A DNA stretch of 64,000 nt from Novosphingobium arvoryzae (GCF_014652615.1 NZ_BMZD01000009.1:18107-82106), one strand, 5' to 3'. Shown: positions 46,378-55,554, counted from the stretch's first letter. Program-made: numbers and translations. Notes: generated by a model from the letters alone, not told the origin.

Positions 46378-46442
46378 CCGTCTTTCGTCCCCCTCGCATT
46401 TGCGCAAAGCCGTGCTAGCTTCGCGTCGAACGGGGAGAATGC

Positions 46443-47066
46443 ATGGACAGCGGCTACCAGGATCCGCCACCGGCCTTGCTGTCGCGCATCGTGCGGCGGC
46501 TGATGCTGTGGTTCTACAAGACGCGCGGCTGGAAGGCGACCGGGGCACCGCCCGCTGATCGGCGCTGCGTGGTGATTGCCGCGCCGCATACGTCCAACTG
46601 GGATTTCGTGAACCTGCTGGGGCTGACCGCCGATCTGGGCATCAAGGTTCATTTCATGGGCAAGCAGAGCCTGTTTCGCTGGCCGATGCGCCGCTTCATG
46701 CTGGACATGGGGGGCGTGCCGATTGACCGTTCGGCCCGGCACAACACGGTCGAGCTGATGGCGGCGGAGTTCAAACGCCGGAAAGAGTTCATGCTGGTGA
46801 TCGCGCCCGAAGGTACCCGCAGCGCGGTGGGGCAGTGGCGCACCGGGTTCTACCATATCGCCCGCGCCGCCGGGGTGCCGCTGGTGATCGGGATGATGGA
46901 TTACGGCAAGAAGACCGGCGGGCTGGGCCCGGCGATCTGGCCAACCGGGGATTTCCGCGCCGACATGGCCAAAGTGGTCGAATTCTATCGCAACACCACC
47001 CCGCGCCATCCGGACCGCGCGATCACCGATTTCGAAACCCTGATGGGAGCGGACAGCCGTGACTGA
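46443..47066 (+). CDS. Lysophospholipid (PlsC-type) acyltransferase
   Basis: A 207-residue membrane-associated acyltransferase. It has the catalytic H-x4-D motif in HTSNWDFV (about 45-52) and the substrate-binding EGTRS (about 120-124) of the 1-acyl-glycerol-3-phosphate acyltransferase family. It probably transfers a fatty acyl chain to a lysophospholipid or related acceptor. The ATG at 46443 follows GGGGAGAATGC; the next gene's GTG begins inside its last codons. Confidence 0.87.
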   Translation: MDSGYQDPPPALLSRIVRRLMLWFYKTRGWKATGAPPADRRCVVIAAPHTSNWDFVNLLGLTADLGIKVHFMGKQSLFRWPMRRFMLDMGGVPIDRSARHNTVELMAAEFKRRKEFMLVIAPEGTRSAVGQWRTGFYHIARAAGVPLVIGMMDYGKKTGGLGPAIWPTGDFRADMAKVVEFYRNTTPRHPDRAITDFETLMGADSRD

Positions 47067-47853
47067 CGGACTTCTGATCAATGCCGCGATTACCGCGGTG
47101 ATGATGCTGACGCTGAGCGGGGTTGCCGCCCGCATTCGCGACGTGTCGTTCATCGACGCCGTGTGGGGTGCGGGGATGGCCGTGCTGGCGATCGCCAGCT
47201 GGCTGCAGCTGGGCAATCCCGGCGCGCGGGCCGGCCTGATCGCGGGTATGGCGGCGATCTGGGGCTTCAGACTGGGGCTGCACCTGTTCACCCGCTGGCG
47301 CGCCCACGGGGAGGACCCGCGCTATGCCCGGATGCTGGGCAAAGCGAAGGAGCAGGGCCGGTATGGCCGCGCCGCGCTGACCGTGGTGTTCGGCCCGCAG
47401 GCGGTGCTGCTGTTCCTGACCTGCCTGCCCGCGCAGCTGGGCGTGCTGGCCAGCGGCGATCCCGCGCCGATCGGCCCGCTGGCCTGGGCGGGCGCGGCGC
47501 TATGGCTGGTGGGGATGATGTTTGAAACCGTCGGCGATGCGCAACTCAAGGCGTTTCGCGCCGATCCGGCGAACAAGGGCAAGGTGCTGGATACCGGCCT
47601 GTGGCGCTATACCCGTCACCCCAATTACTTTGGCGATACCTGTGCGTGGTGGGGCATCTGGCTGGCCGCGGCCGACGCCGGCTGGACGGTCGCCGCGCTC
47701 AGCGTGATCGGGCCGCTGTTCCTGACCTTCACCCTGACGCGCTGGTCGGGCAAGCCGTTGCTGGAAAAGGGGCTGATGAAGACCCGCCCCGGTTATGCGG
47801 AATACGTGGCGCGCACGTCCGGCTTTTTCCCGCTGCCGCCGCGCCGTCCGTAA
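47059..47853 (+). CDS. DUF1295 steroid 5-alpha-reductase-like membrane protein
   Basis: A 264-residue inner-membrane protein with about six hydrophobic segments. The C-terminal part (DTGLWRYTRHPNYFGDTCAW, about 180-199; LLEKGLMKTRPGYAEY near the end) is the NADPH-binding-like region of the DUF1295/steroid reductase family. Substrate unknown; lipid metabolism fits the context. The GTG at 47059 lies inside the end of the acyltransferase gene (8-base overlap). Confidence 0.85.
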   Translation: MTDGLLINAAITAVMMLTLSGVAARIRDVSFIDAVWGAGMAVLAIASWLQLGNPGARAGLIAGMAAIWGFRLGLHLFTRWRAHGEDPRYARMLGKAKEQGRYGRAALTVVFGPQAVLLFLTCLPAQLGVLASGDPAPIGPLAWAGAALWLVGMMFETVGDAQLKAFRADPANKGKVLDTGLWRYTRHPNYFGDTCAWWGIWLAAADAGWTVAALSVIGPLFLTFTLTRWSGKPLLEKGLMKTRPGYAEYVARTSGFFPLPPRRP

Positions 47854-47883
47854 CGGCGCGGGGCGGCCAGGTCGGCGATCGGA

Positions 47884-48486
47884 TCAGCCGACCAGCGATG
47901 ACTCGATCGCGATGCGGATCGCTTCGGAGGTGTGGTTCGCGCCCATCTTGTTGAGCATGTTGGCGCGGTGGATTTCCACCGTGCGCGGGCTGATCGCCAG
48001 GCGTTCGCCGATCAGGCGGTTGGACAGGCCATCGGCCACGCCCGCCAGCACTTCGCGCTCGCGCTTGGTCAGGCGCTGCACCCGGCTGCGGGCCATCGCC
48101 TCGCGCAGGCGGACCGTGCCGAGCGAATTGCTGCTCTGCTCGGCCACCATCAGCGCCTGCTTCACCTCGTTCAGCCCGAACGGCCATTCCAGGTAATCGA
48201 TTGCGCCGTTGAGCACGGCTTGCACCACCTGGTTGGTCGAAGGGTCCGCGCCATAGGCCACCAGCGGCAGCCACTGGCCGATCTCGGTCATCGTGCGGAT
48301 CGCGTCCTGCACGATCTGGCCGTCATCATGGACCAGCACCAGCCCGTCACGCGGCCAGCGCGCGACGAGTTCACTCAGGTCCTCGAACGGTTCGACGTGG
48401 ATCGGCGTTCCAGCCAGCGCATGCGTGATGGCGGCGCGGCGGCGAAAGTCGCTATCGACAAGGGCAAGGTTGGTTCGCTGGGTCAT
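47884..48486 (-). CDS. LuxR/FixJ-type regulator with a degenerate receiver domain
   Basis: A 200-residue protein. The N-terminal ~125 residues fold like a response-regulator receiver, but the usual phosphate-accepting Asp at the end of strand 3 is not evident (the region reads GLVLVHDDGQIV, about 48-59). The C-terminal part is a LuxR-type helix-turn-helix (LTKREREVLAGVADGLSNRL, then SPRTVEIHRANMLNKMG). It is separated from fliS by a 206-base gap with no gene I could see. It may control flagellar or envelope genes; target unknown. Confidence 0.85.
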   Translation of the reverse strand: MTQRTNLALVDSDFRRRAAITHALAGTPIHVEPFEDLSELVARWPRDGLVLVHDDGQIVQDAIRTMTEIGQWLPLVAYGADPSTNQVVQAVLNGAIDYLEWPFGLNEVKQALMVAEQSSNSLGTVRLREAMARSRVQRLTKREREVLAGVADGLSNRLIGERLAISPRTVEIHRANMLNKMGANHTSEAIRIAIESSLVG

Positions 48487-48692
48487 GGCGTCAGTATTAC
48501 CGGTTTTTCCCTAGTGAGAAGCTGGAGACGCATCCATTTCTGTCTGCGGTTGTATCCGTTTTCGATGGTTATGGTTATTGCCCGGTCGTGCAGGAAATAA
48601 GTGATAATGCGTACGCCTTGTTCTTTCCAGCCTGACAGGTTCGGTAATTCAACAACTTAGGTTCGCCTGTGCCCACGGCACGCATGGCCCGT

Positions 48693-49070
48693 TCAATTTG
48701 ATCCGCCCGTCACGGCGCGTGAAATGTCGATGAAATCATTGCGAATTGTCTGTAGCGCGGCCGGATCGAAGGCCAGCACGCTGTCCAGCACGGTCCGCCG
48801 CGCCGCATCGTAGAGCTGCAACAGGGCCGGGCCGATCGCGGCGTCCGGGCTAACGCCCAGCTGCAGCGCGGTGAGCGCTGAGAGGGCGCGGGTCAGCGAC
48901 TGGCTTTTCAGGCGATTGTCGCCGCTGTCGTGCGCGAACTGCGCGGTGCCCAGCGCGGCGATCAGCTGTTCATAGCACAGCGCCACGAGTTGTTGCGGCG
49001 TCGCGCCGGAAACGCGCGCGTCGAAATCGACCTTGCGGTAGGCTTCATGGGGGGATCGCATCATCAGCAT
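48693..49070 (-). CDS. fliS: Flagellar export chaperone FliS
   Basis: A 125-residue helical cytosolic chaperone that binds the C-terminus of flagellin until export. The start region reads SPHEAYRKVDFDARVSGATP, which fits the family, and the helices run through the length. The ATG at 49070 has no obvious ribosome site and may depend on coupling to fliD, which ends 10 bases upstream. It is the last gene of the leftward flagellar run. Confidence 0.88.
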   Translation of the reverse strand: MLMMRSPHEAYRKVDFDARVSGATPQQLVALCYEQLIAALGTAQFAHDSGDNRLKSQSLTRALSALTALQLGVSPDAAIGPALLQLYDAARRTVLDSVLAFDPAALQTIRNDFIDISRAVTGGSN

Positions 49071-49080
49071 GGGGCGGGGC

Positions 49081-50505
49081 CTAATTGCGGGACGCGTTCC
49101 ACGCGTCGATCTGGTTCTGCAGGAAGGTCAGGGTCGATTTGGATGCGCCGACCCGGCTGTCCACCCCGGCAAAGCGCTGCGCCAGCTGGGCGCGCAGTTT
49201 TTCCTGGGATTCGATCAGCTTGGTCTGGTCGGTGCTGACCTGCGTCTTCTTCGCGGTGTAGCGGGCGATGGAGCCGCCCAGCGAACCCGGATCGCTGGTG
49301 GCCGAAACGCTGCGGGCCAGCTTGTCCATCGTTGCATAGACGCCGAACAGCCCGGTGGTGAACATCGCGGCCACGCCATCGGGCGAGGCCTTGAGCGTGG
49401 CGCTGAGGCGCGCGGTATCAAGCCGGAACGTGCCGTCGCGGTTGGTGGCAAGGCCCAGGTCGGCCAGCGTCGCGGGGGTGCCCTGCGCCGCCCCCGGCAT
49501 CACGATGCTGCCCGCGAGCGACGAAAGCGAGCGTCGCAGCGCCCGCGCGCCGTAATCGCGGGCCAGATCGCCGGTCTGCGGGTTGACCACATCGTTCAGC
49601 CCGCTCGCCAACTCGTTCAGCGCGGCGGTCAGGTCCTGCATGAAAGTGGTCACGGCGGCGTTCGGTTCGCTGAAGCGGATCGTGGTCGGCGCGCCGGGAT
49701 TGGTGCCGGTCAGCTTCAGGTTGAGGCCGGGGGCGGCGTCGTTGATGGCGTTGGAGGTGGCGGTCATCGCCACCCCGTCCAGCTTGTAGGCGGCGTTGCC
49801 GGCGCTCGCCAGCAGCCGCTCCGGCGCGGCGGCGGGGGTCCAGGCCAGCGCCGCCAGCCCTTCCTCGCCCACGGTCTCGGCGGCCTCCAGAACAAAGCCG
49901 TTCACTGCGCCTTCCTTGCCTTTCAGCACCAGCTGCGCGCCGTTTGCGCCATTGGCGACATAGGCGGTCACCCCGGCATTCGCACCGTTGATCAGCCCGG
50001 CGACATCGGCCAGCGTCGCCCCGCTCGGCACGGTGATATCGACCGCCGCCTGCGCCGGATCGGGGGTGAATCCGGCCCCGGCAACCGTGCCGAAGCGCAG
50101 CGTCAGCGTGCCCGAACCCGTCGGGCTGGTCGCGGCGGCGTAGGGCGGCGTGGTCAGCGTCTGCGCGGCGGCCAGCTGCGTCACTTCCAGCGTGTAGCTG
50201 GCGGTGTTGCTGGCGGTGCCCCGGCTGACCGCCGCGACACTGGCGTTGGCAATCGTCGGCTGGGTGGACAAATCGCCACCCCGCACCCGGTCGCCCACGG
50301 ACGCGGCGAGTTGCAGGATCGAGCTCTTGAGCGCGGAAGCCGCCGAAATCTGCCGTTCCAGCGTTTCGGCCTGATTGGTCAGCCGGTCCGTCCGCGCGGC
50401 GAATTGCGCCTGCGCCAGGTTGGTCGCCATCGCGGCGAAATCGATCCCGCTGCCCACGCCGAGCGTGGCGATGATCGAGCTGGTTGCGGAAGTGGTGGTG
50501 GCCAT
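49081..50505 (-). CDS. fliD: Flagellar filament cap protein FliD
   Basis: A 474-residue secreted cap protein that promotes flagellin assembly at the filament tip. It shows the FliD N-terminal domain (ATLGVGSGIDFAAMATNLAQ, about 14-33, with a coiled segment after) and the C-terminal domain (the helical TKLIESQEKLRAQLAQRFAG segment near the end). Both terminal regions form coiled coils. It lies between flhB and fliS. Confidence 0.92.
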   Translation of the reverse strand: MATTTSATSSIIATLGVGSGIDFAAMATNLAQAQFAARTDRLTNQAETLERQISAASALKSSILQLAASVGDRVRGGDLSTQPTIANASVAAVSRGTASNTASYTLEVTQLAAAQTLTTPPYAAATSPTGSGTLTLRFGTVAGAGFTPDPAQAAVDITVPSGATLADVAGLINGANAGVTAYVANGANGAQLVLKGKEGAVNGFVLEAAETVGEEGLAALAWTPAAAPERLLASAGNAAYKLDGVAMTATSNAINDAAPGLNLKLTGTNPGAPTTIRFSEPNAAVTTFMQDLTAALNELASGLNDVVNPQTGDLARDYGARALRRSLSSLAGSIVMPGAAQGTPATLADLGLATNRDGTFRLDTARLSATLKASPDGVAAMFTTGLFGVYATMDKLARSVSATSDPGSLGGSIARYTAKKTQVSTDQTKLIESQEKLRAQLAQRFAGVDSRVGASKSTLTFLQNQIDAWNASRN

Positions 50506-50535
50506 GCCGCTCAGAACGGCAGCGCGCGCGCGAAC

Positions 50536-51669
50536 TTAAGCATTTGCCCGTGGGTCCAGCCGTCCCTCGGCGTCAAAGCGCAGCGCCACCGGCACCTCGA
50601 TCGGCGGTGGGGCCACGCGCTCGCCGCGTTTGAGCGAGAACACGAAGGCCAGCACGCCCGCGACGGCGGCGTAGAGCTCCTCGCGGATCACCTGGTTTTC
50701 GCGCGTGGTGAAATAGACCGAGCGGGCAAGCGCTGGGTATTCCAGCGTCGGCACGCCCAGTTCGGCCGCCAGTTCGCGCATCGCCAGCGCCTTTTCCCCG
50801 CGCCCCTTGGCCAGCACGATCGGCGCCCCCGCCTTGTCCGGGTCATAGGCCATCGCGACCGAGAAGTGGGTCGGGTTGGTCAACACGAATTGCGCCTCGC
50901 GCATCGCCTTGGCGACCGCGCCGCTGGCGAACTGGCGCTGGCGCTGGCGGATCGCGGCCTTCTTTTCGGGCGAACCTTCGCTCTCCTTGTGCTCGTCGCG
51001 CATTTCCTGGTGGGTCATGCGCAAGCGCAGCATCCGGCGCAGCCACTGGATCGGCCAGTCGATCATGGCGATCACTACCAGCCCGCCTGCCAGCAGGAAC
51101 ATCAGGCTGATCACGGCGTCCCACGCCACCGCCAGCTGCCCGTTCAGCGTGATCCCGCGTCCCAGTCCCAGCAGCTCCGCCAGGTGACTGCGCGCCCAGA
51201 AATAGCCGAGCGCCCCCAGCAGGCCGACTTTGGCGAGGCCCTTGACCATCTCGATCCAGCCCTGCGGGCCGAACATCCGTTTCAGCCCCGACAGCGGGTT
51301 GATCCGCGATCCCTTGGGCGCCAGGTTCGCCCCGATCCAGCGGCCGTCGGCGCTGGCCAGCTGCACCGCGATTACGGCCAGCATCACGCCCGCCGCCAGG
51401 ATCAGCAGCGGCGGCAGTACCCCCACCGCCATTGTCAGCAGGATCCGCCCCGGCGCAAAATCCTCCAGCATGGCCCGGTCCCAGGTCAGCCCGGTGCGCG
51501 CGGCGCTGGCCATCGCGTCCAGCATCCACGGTCCCGCCAGCGCCAGCCACGCCGCCCCGATCAGCACCGCGACGGCGGTTGCGACCTCGCGGGAGCGCAG
51601 GATGTCGCCCTTTTGCGCGGCGTCGCGTTTGCGCTTCTCGGTCGGGGCAAAGGACTTTTCGCCGCTCAT
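50536..51669 (-). CDS. flhB: Flagellar export switch protein FlhB
   Basis: A 377-residue inner-membrane component of the flagellar type III export gate. It has four transmembrane helices and a cytosolic domain with the autocleavage motif NPTH (about 263-266, in VLTNPTHFSVAM). Cleavage there switches secretion from rod/hook to filament proteins together with FliK. The ATG at 51669 gives the normal start; the fliR stop overlaps it. Confidence 0.95.
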   Translation of the reverse strand: MSGEKSFAPTEKRKRDAAQKGDILRSREVATAVAVLIGAAWLALAGPWMLDAMASAARTGLTWDRAMLEDFAPGRILLTMAVGVLPPLLILAAGVMLAVIAVQLASADGRWIGANLAPKGSRINPLSGLKRMFGPQGWIEMVKGLAKVGLLGALGYFWARSHLAELLGLGRGITLNGQLAVAWDAVISLMFLLAGGLVVIAMIDWPIQWLRRMLRLRMTHQEMRDEHKESEGSPEKKAAIRQRQRQFASGAVAKAMREAQFVLTNPTHFSVAMAYDPDKAGAPIVLAKGRGEKALAMRELAAELGVPTLEYPALARSVYFTTRENQVIREELYAAVAGVLAFVFSLKRGERVAPPPIEVPVALRFDAEGRLDPRANA

Positions 51670-52448
51670 GGGGCGATCACCTCTGCCGCTTGCGTGACGG
51701 CCTGCGCGGAAAGGTCGGCCATCTGCTCGACCGCCAGCGGTGCGGCGGCGATCAGCCCGGCGATCCCCGCCAGCACCCCGGCGGGCAGGCCCAGCGCGAA
51801 CAGGTTGAGCGAGGGCGCGGAGCGGCTGAGCACGCCGGACAGCACCTGCACCAGCAGCAGCACCAGCGTGACCGGCAGGGCAATCGCCACCGCAGCGGTG
51901 AACATCGCCCCGCCAAAGCCCGCGACCATTTGCAGCCGCTCCGGCGCGATCCAGCTCGCCCCGGGGGGAAGGGCGGCATAGCTGTCGATCACCAGTTGCA
52001 GCCACGTCAGGTGCGCGCCCAGGCCCAGGAAGATCACGGTCAGCAGGACCATGAAATACTGGCCCAGCGCGGGCGAATGCGCGCCGCTCATCGGATCGGC
52101 GGCAGCGGCGATGCTCATCCCCATCGCCCCGCCGATCTGTTCAGCGGCAATGATCGGCGCGGCGAACGACAGTTGCAGGACAAACCCCAGCGTCAGCCCG
52201 ACCAGCACTTCGCCCGCCACGGCCAGCAGCCCCGCCACCGAAAACAGCGCGGGCGGCACCGTCACCGGCACCCATGCGCAGACCAGCACGGCAATCGCCC
52301 CGGTGATCGCCACGCGCAACTGCACCGGCACCGCCGCCGCGCCAAAGAATGGCGCGGCAAGCAGGGCCGCGCCGATGCGGGTCATCACGAACAGCAGTTT
52401 CCACAGTTCGGCCTCGAGTGCGCCAAAGCCGAAAGTCAGCTGGATCAC
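51666..52448 (-). CDS. fliR: Flagellar export gate protein FliR
   Basis: A 260-residue polytopic membrane protein of the FliPQR export gate. It begins MIQLTFGFGALEAELWKLLF with GTG as the start codon, has about six hydrophobic segments and includes LLVGLTLGFVLQL and IGGAMGMSIAAAADP. The GTG at 52448 overlaps the fliQ stop (GTGA), and its own stop overlaps the flhB start. Confidence 0.93.
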   Translation of the reverse strand: MIQLTFGFGALEAELWKLLFVMTRIGAALLAAPFFGAAAVPVQLRVAITGAIAVLVCAWVPVTVPPALFSVAGLLAVAGEVLVGLTLGFVLQLSFAAPIIAAEQIGGAMGMSIAAAADPMSGAHSPALGQYFMVLLTVIFLGLGAHLTWLQLVIDSYAALPPGASWIAPERLQMVAGFGGAMFTAAVAIALPVTLVLLLVQVLSGVLSRSAPSLNLFALGLPAGVLAGIAGLIAAAPLAVEQMADLSAQAVTQAAEVIAP

Positions 52449-52717
52449 CGGCCGGTCTCCGCGATCTGCTGGAAGATCTCGTTCATGAAATCGCCGACCA
52501 GCCCCAGCATCGAGGCACCGAACACCACCAGCACCAGCGCGATCACGGCCAGCTTGGGCACGAAGGTCAGGGTCTGTTCGTTGACCGAAGTTGCAGCCTG
52601 CACGATGCCCACGACCAGGCCGACCGCAAGGCTGGCCAGCAGCACCGGGGCCGCCACCAGCGCGGTCACCCACAGCATCCGGTCAGCCAGCGCGAGGAGG
52701 GAAGCAGTATCATCCAT
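52445..52717 (-). CDS. fliQ: Flagellar export gate protein FliQ
   Basis: A 90-residue protein with two transmembrane helices (about 14-38 and 53-74). It shows the family motif GLVVGIVQAATSVNEQTLTF (about 33-52). The C-terminus ends EIFQQIAETGR. It joins FliP and FliR in the export gate. Confidence 0.95.
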   Translation of the reverse strand: MDDTASLLALADRMLWVTALVAAPVLLASLAVGLVVGIVQAATSVNEQTLTFVPKLAVIALVLVVFGASMLGLVGDFMNEIFQQIAETGR

Positions 52718-52723
52718 CGCCCG

Positions 52724-53476
52724 TCACCCGAAACTGGCCGCAAGGCTGCCCATCAGCAGCGCCCAGCCATCGACCAGCACGAACAGCAGCAGCTTGAACG
52801 GCAGGGAGACGATGGTCGGGCTCATCATCATCATGCCCAGGCTCATCAGCACGGATGACACCACCAGATCGATCACCAGAAACGGCAGGAACAGCATGAA
52901 GCCGATCTGGAACGCGGTTTTCAGCTCGCTGGTGACGAAGGCGGGCAACAGGATCGAGAACGGCACATCGGCCGGGCGGGCAAACTTGCCGGCGTTCGCC
53001 ATGTCGGCAAACATCGCCAGATCGCGCTCGCGGGTCTGGCGGATCATGAAGGCGTGGAATTCCCTTCCTCCCACTGCAATCGCCTGCTCGGCGTTGATCG
53101 TCCCGGCGGAATAGGGGGCGATGGCATTTGCATTCACCCGTTCCAGCGTCGGGGCCATGACGAACAGCGACAGGAACAGCGCCAGCCCGATCAGCACCTG
53201 GTTGGGCGGCGATTGCTGCAACCCCAGCGCCTGCCGCAGGATCGACAGCACCACCAGGATGCGGGTGAAGCTGGTCATCATCAGGATCAGCCCCGGCAGG
53301 ATCGTGAGCAGGCCCATGATCAGCAGCAGCTGAAGCGACAGGCCCGCGCCGGGGCCGCCATTCATGCTGGCGAAGGCACGGTCGAGCGCGCCGGGGATGG
53401 CCGTCTGGGCTTGCGCCGCGACGGGCATGACAACGGTCCCGATTGCGGCGAGGAAGGGAGCAAGGGGTCGCGTCAC
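52724..53476 (-). CDS. fliP: Flagellar export gate protein FliP
   Basis: A 250-residue membrane protein with a cleavable-type signal sequence (about 1-22) and about four transmembrane helices. It has the signature MMTSFTRILVVLSILRQALG (about 65-84). The start is GTG at 53476, overlapping the fliO stop (GTGA). It forms the pentameric core of the export gate. Confidence 0.95.
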   Translation of the reverse strand: MTRPLAPFLAAIGTVVMPVAAQAQTAIPGALDRAFASMNGGPGAGLSLQLLLIMGLLTILPGLILMMTSFTRILVVLSILRQALGLQQSPPNQVLIGLALFLSLFVMAPTLERVNANAIAPYSAGTINAEQAIAVGGREFHAFMIRQTRERDLAMFADMANAGKFARPADVPFSILLPAFVTSELKTAFQIGFMLFLPFLVIDLVVSSVLMSLGMMMMSPTIVSLPFKLLLFVLVDGWALLMGSLAASFG

Positions 53477-53751
53477 TTTGCCCCCTCCTCGCCGCCACGC
53501 GCCGGCGCTTCGGCCAGCCGCGTGAGCCCCTGGCGCGAGGCGGAGACGAGGATCTCGCGCCCGTGGAATTCGATCACCGCCAGCTTCAGCGCGGGGGACA
53601 GCATTGTCGTTTCGATGATCCGCACCGACTTGGCCGCGCCGGGAGCTGCGCCCATCCGTGCCTGCAGTTTCTGGCCGAACTTCAGCACGCCCCAGGCCAG
53701 CCCCGCGATCAGCGGCAGCAGGACCAGCAGTTTCAGGATATACCACAGCAT
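53473..53751 (-). CDS. fliO: Flagellar biosynthesis protein FliO
   Basis: A 92-residue protein with one N-terminal transmembrane helix (about 3-22) and a short cytosolic domain (KSVRIIETTMLSPALKLAVI, then EILVSASRQGLTRLAE). FliO helps FliP assembly. Sequence conservation is low; the assignment rests on the domain pattern and its place between fliN and fliP. Confidence 0.85.
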   Translation of the reverse strand: MLWYILKLLVLLPLIAGLAWGVLKFGQKLQARMGAAPGAAKSVRIIETTMLSPALKLAVIEFHGREILVSASRQGLTRLAEAPARGGEEGAK

Positions 53752-54029
53752 TATTCCGCGCCCTCCGCCGGGGTGGGGGCGGTCACACCGTTCATCTCGA
53801 CGATGCGCAGGCCGAAGCGGTTGCCCTGCGCCACGATCTCGCCCCGTGCGATCAGCTTGCCGTTGACCATGACGTCCAGCAGCTCGTCGGTCAGCCGGTC
53901 GAGCATGACGACGCTTTCCTCGCCGAGTGCGAGCACGTCCTTCAGTTTCATGTCGGTGCGGCCGAGTTCGACCGAAAGGCGCACGTCCACTTCCTTCAGG
54001 AAGTCGAAGCCGCGGGTGTGAATGGTCAT
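53751..54029 (-). CDS. fliN: Flagellar motor switch protein FliN
   Basis: A 92-residue SpoA-domain protein of the C-ring. It has VDVRLSVELGRTDMKLKDVL and ESVVMLDRLTDELLDVMVNG, both typical of FliN. It is shorter than the E. coli protein because the variable N-terminal extension is lacking. I chose the ATG at 54029 (MTIHTRGFDF); an in-frame start 17 codons earlier would overlap the end of fliM. Confidence 0.92.
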   Translation of the reverse strand: MTIHTRGFDFLKEVDVRLSVELGRTDMKLKDVLALGEESVVMLDRLTDELLDVMVNGKLIARGEIVAQGNRFGLRIVEMNGVTAPTPAEGAE

Positions 54030-54048
54030 AAGGTTCCCCAGTTCCGGA

Positions 54049-54939
54049 TCAGGCAATGTGTGAAATCTTGATGGCGACACGGTCGTCCTGCGCGCCCACC
54101 GTGCCGCGCGCGATCACGCTGCCGGCAATCGACAGCGGCACCGCGCGGGCGACGGCCACGGGCAGGATCGTTCCCGGTTCCAGCGCCGAAATGGTCGCCA
54201 GCGGCACCTGCATGTCGACCAGCACGGCAGTCAGCGGCAGCGGCACGTCGGCAAAGGGCGCGGCGGCGGGATCGGCGGCGCGCGGGGCTGCGGGCGGGGC
54301 GGGCGGGCGGTCGCCGTGGCCGAACAGCTCTGCCAGCGTCGCCAGCGGCAGGGCCAGCGTGGCCAGCCACGGCGCGCGCATCCCTTCCATCACTTCCAGC
54401 TGCAGCACGGCCAGCCGCGCGTCACCGGTGAACGGCGCGAGTTCGGCCAGATCGCCGTCGCGGCGCAGCGCGCGCACCGCGCCGTCGGCGCCAAGGGCGG
54501 CGCAGAGACATTCCACGACCAGCGTTTCCAGCCGCTGGATCATCAGCTGGGCCGATGTCGGGAACTGCCCCGGCAGGGTGGCCGGGGCCTCGCCCTTGCC
54601 GCCAAAGGCCTTGTCCACCAGCCGCAGCACCGCCCCGGCATCGAGCGAGGCGAGCAGCGGCGCGCCGCCTGCCCCGGCGGCCAGCAGGCTGTTCGCGGCC
54701 AGCGGGCCAATGCCCTTGGCCAGATCGGCACAGCGTTCCTCGCGCACGACCTGCGGGGTGACCAGCGGAGCCTCCCCGCCGCTCAGCCGGGCCAGCCCCT
54801 CGGCCAGCAGGCGGGCAAGGCGATCGCCCAGCCGGGCCAGCTGCGGCAGCAGCTCGGCCGGTTCGGGACCGCGCCGCAGCAGCTCCGCGCAGTGCTGCGC
54901 GGCGGCGCGTTCGGCAACAAAGGCGCGCTGCGGCTTCAC
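54049..54939 (-). CDS. fliM: Divergent, N-terminally short FliM motor switch protein
   Basis: A 296-residue protein by position and by its C-terminal SpoA domain (about 215-295, ADVPLPLTAVLVDMQVPLAT onward) and a weakly conserved middle domain (ALRRDGDLAEL, VLQLEVMEGMRAPWLATLAL). Usual FliM is about 330 residues and starts with a CheY-phosphate-binding peptide of the type LSQxEIDALL; here the start reads MKPQRAFVAERAAAQHCAEL and no such motif is seen. Start is GTG at 54939, overlapping the fliL stop (GTGA). Confidence 0.8.
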   Translation of the reverse strand: MKPQRAFVAERAAAQHCAELLRRGPEPAELLPQLARLGDRLARLLAEGLARLSGGEAPLVTPQVVREERCADLAKGIGPLAANSLLAAGAGGAPLLASLDAGAVLRLVDKAFGGKGEAPATLPGQFPTSAQLMIQRLETLVVECLCAALGADGAVRALRRDGDLAELAPFTGDARLAVLQLEVMEGMRAPWLATLALPLATLAELFGHGDRPPAPPAAPRAADPAAAPFADVPLPLTAVLVDMQVPLATISALEPGTILPVAVARAVPLSIAGSVIARGTVGAQDDRVAIKISHIA

Positions 54940-55523
54940 TGGACTAGGAACGACTTGAAATAGACCGCATCGACGCCGCCGAACCCTTCGGTTTCGGTCA
55001 GCACCTTGTTGATCGCGGCGGTCAGCCGCTTTTCCAGGCGCTGCTTGCCTTCGGGGGTGAAGGCATCTTCTTCCGGCGTGTCGGCGAGGACCACCAGCAC
55101 TTCGCTGCGGATCGCCAGCTCGTGCTTCTTCAGCCACATCAGCACGCGTCCGTCGCGGCGGGTGGAACAGGCCAGGCTGATCTGCACCAGCGCGCTGGAA
55201 TTCTTCAGGTTGGACGTGAAGTCCTCGGTGAAGCTGAAGTAGCTCGTGCGGTATTCGCTGCCGCCATCGCCTTCCACTTCGGCCGGGCCTTCGCCCTCCT
55301 TGGCTTCGGTCTTGGGGGCAAAGGGATCCTCCTCGCCCTTGCGGACCAGCTTGGGGGTGTTGTCTTCCTTGGGCTCGGCGTGGCCGCCGCCGATCACGCC
55401 GGACTGCACCAGCGCGAACGTGCCGCCACCCCCGGCGGCGACCAGCACGACCCCGGCCACGGCCTTGACCAGCATGCCTTTGCCCTTCTTCGGCTTGGAC
55501 GCCTTTTCGGATTTGTCACTCAT
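54936..55523 (-). CDS. fliL: Flagellar basal body-associated protein FliL
   Basis: A 195-residue single-pass inner-membrane protein. It has a basic N-terminus (1-18), one transmembrane helix (19-40) and a periplasmic stomatin-like domain ending in GGVDAVYFKSFLVQ, the conserved FliL end. A Glu/Lys/Pro-rich linker (50-85) follows the helix. FliL stabilises the stator-rotor interaction. Confidence 0.92.
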   Translation of the reverse strand: MSDKSEKASKPKKGKGMLVKAVAGVVLVAAGGGGTFALVQSGVIGGGHAEPKEDNTPKLVRKGEEDPFAPKTEAKEGEGPAEVEGDGGSEYRTSYFSFTEDFTSNLKNSSALVQISLACSTRRDGRVLMWLKKHELAIRSEVLVVLADTPEEDAFTPEGKQRLEKRLTAAINKVLTETEGFGGVDAVYFKSFLVQ

Positions 55524-55554
55524 TCGAAGATACCCCTGCGATCAGTCTGTAAAA

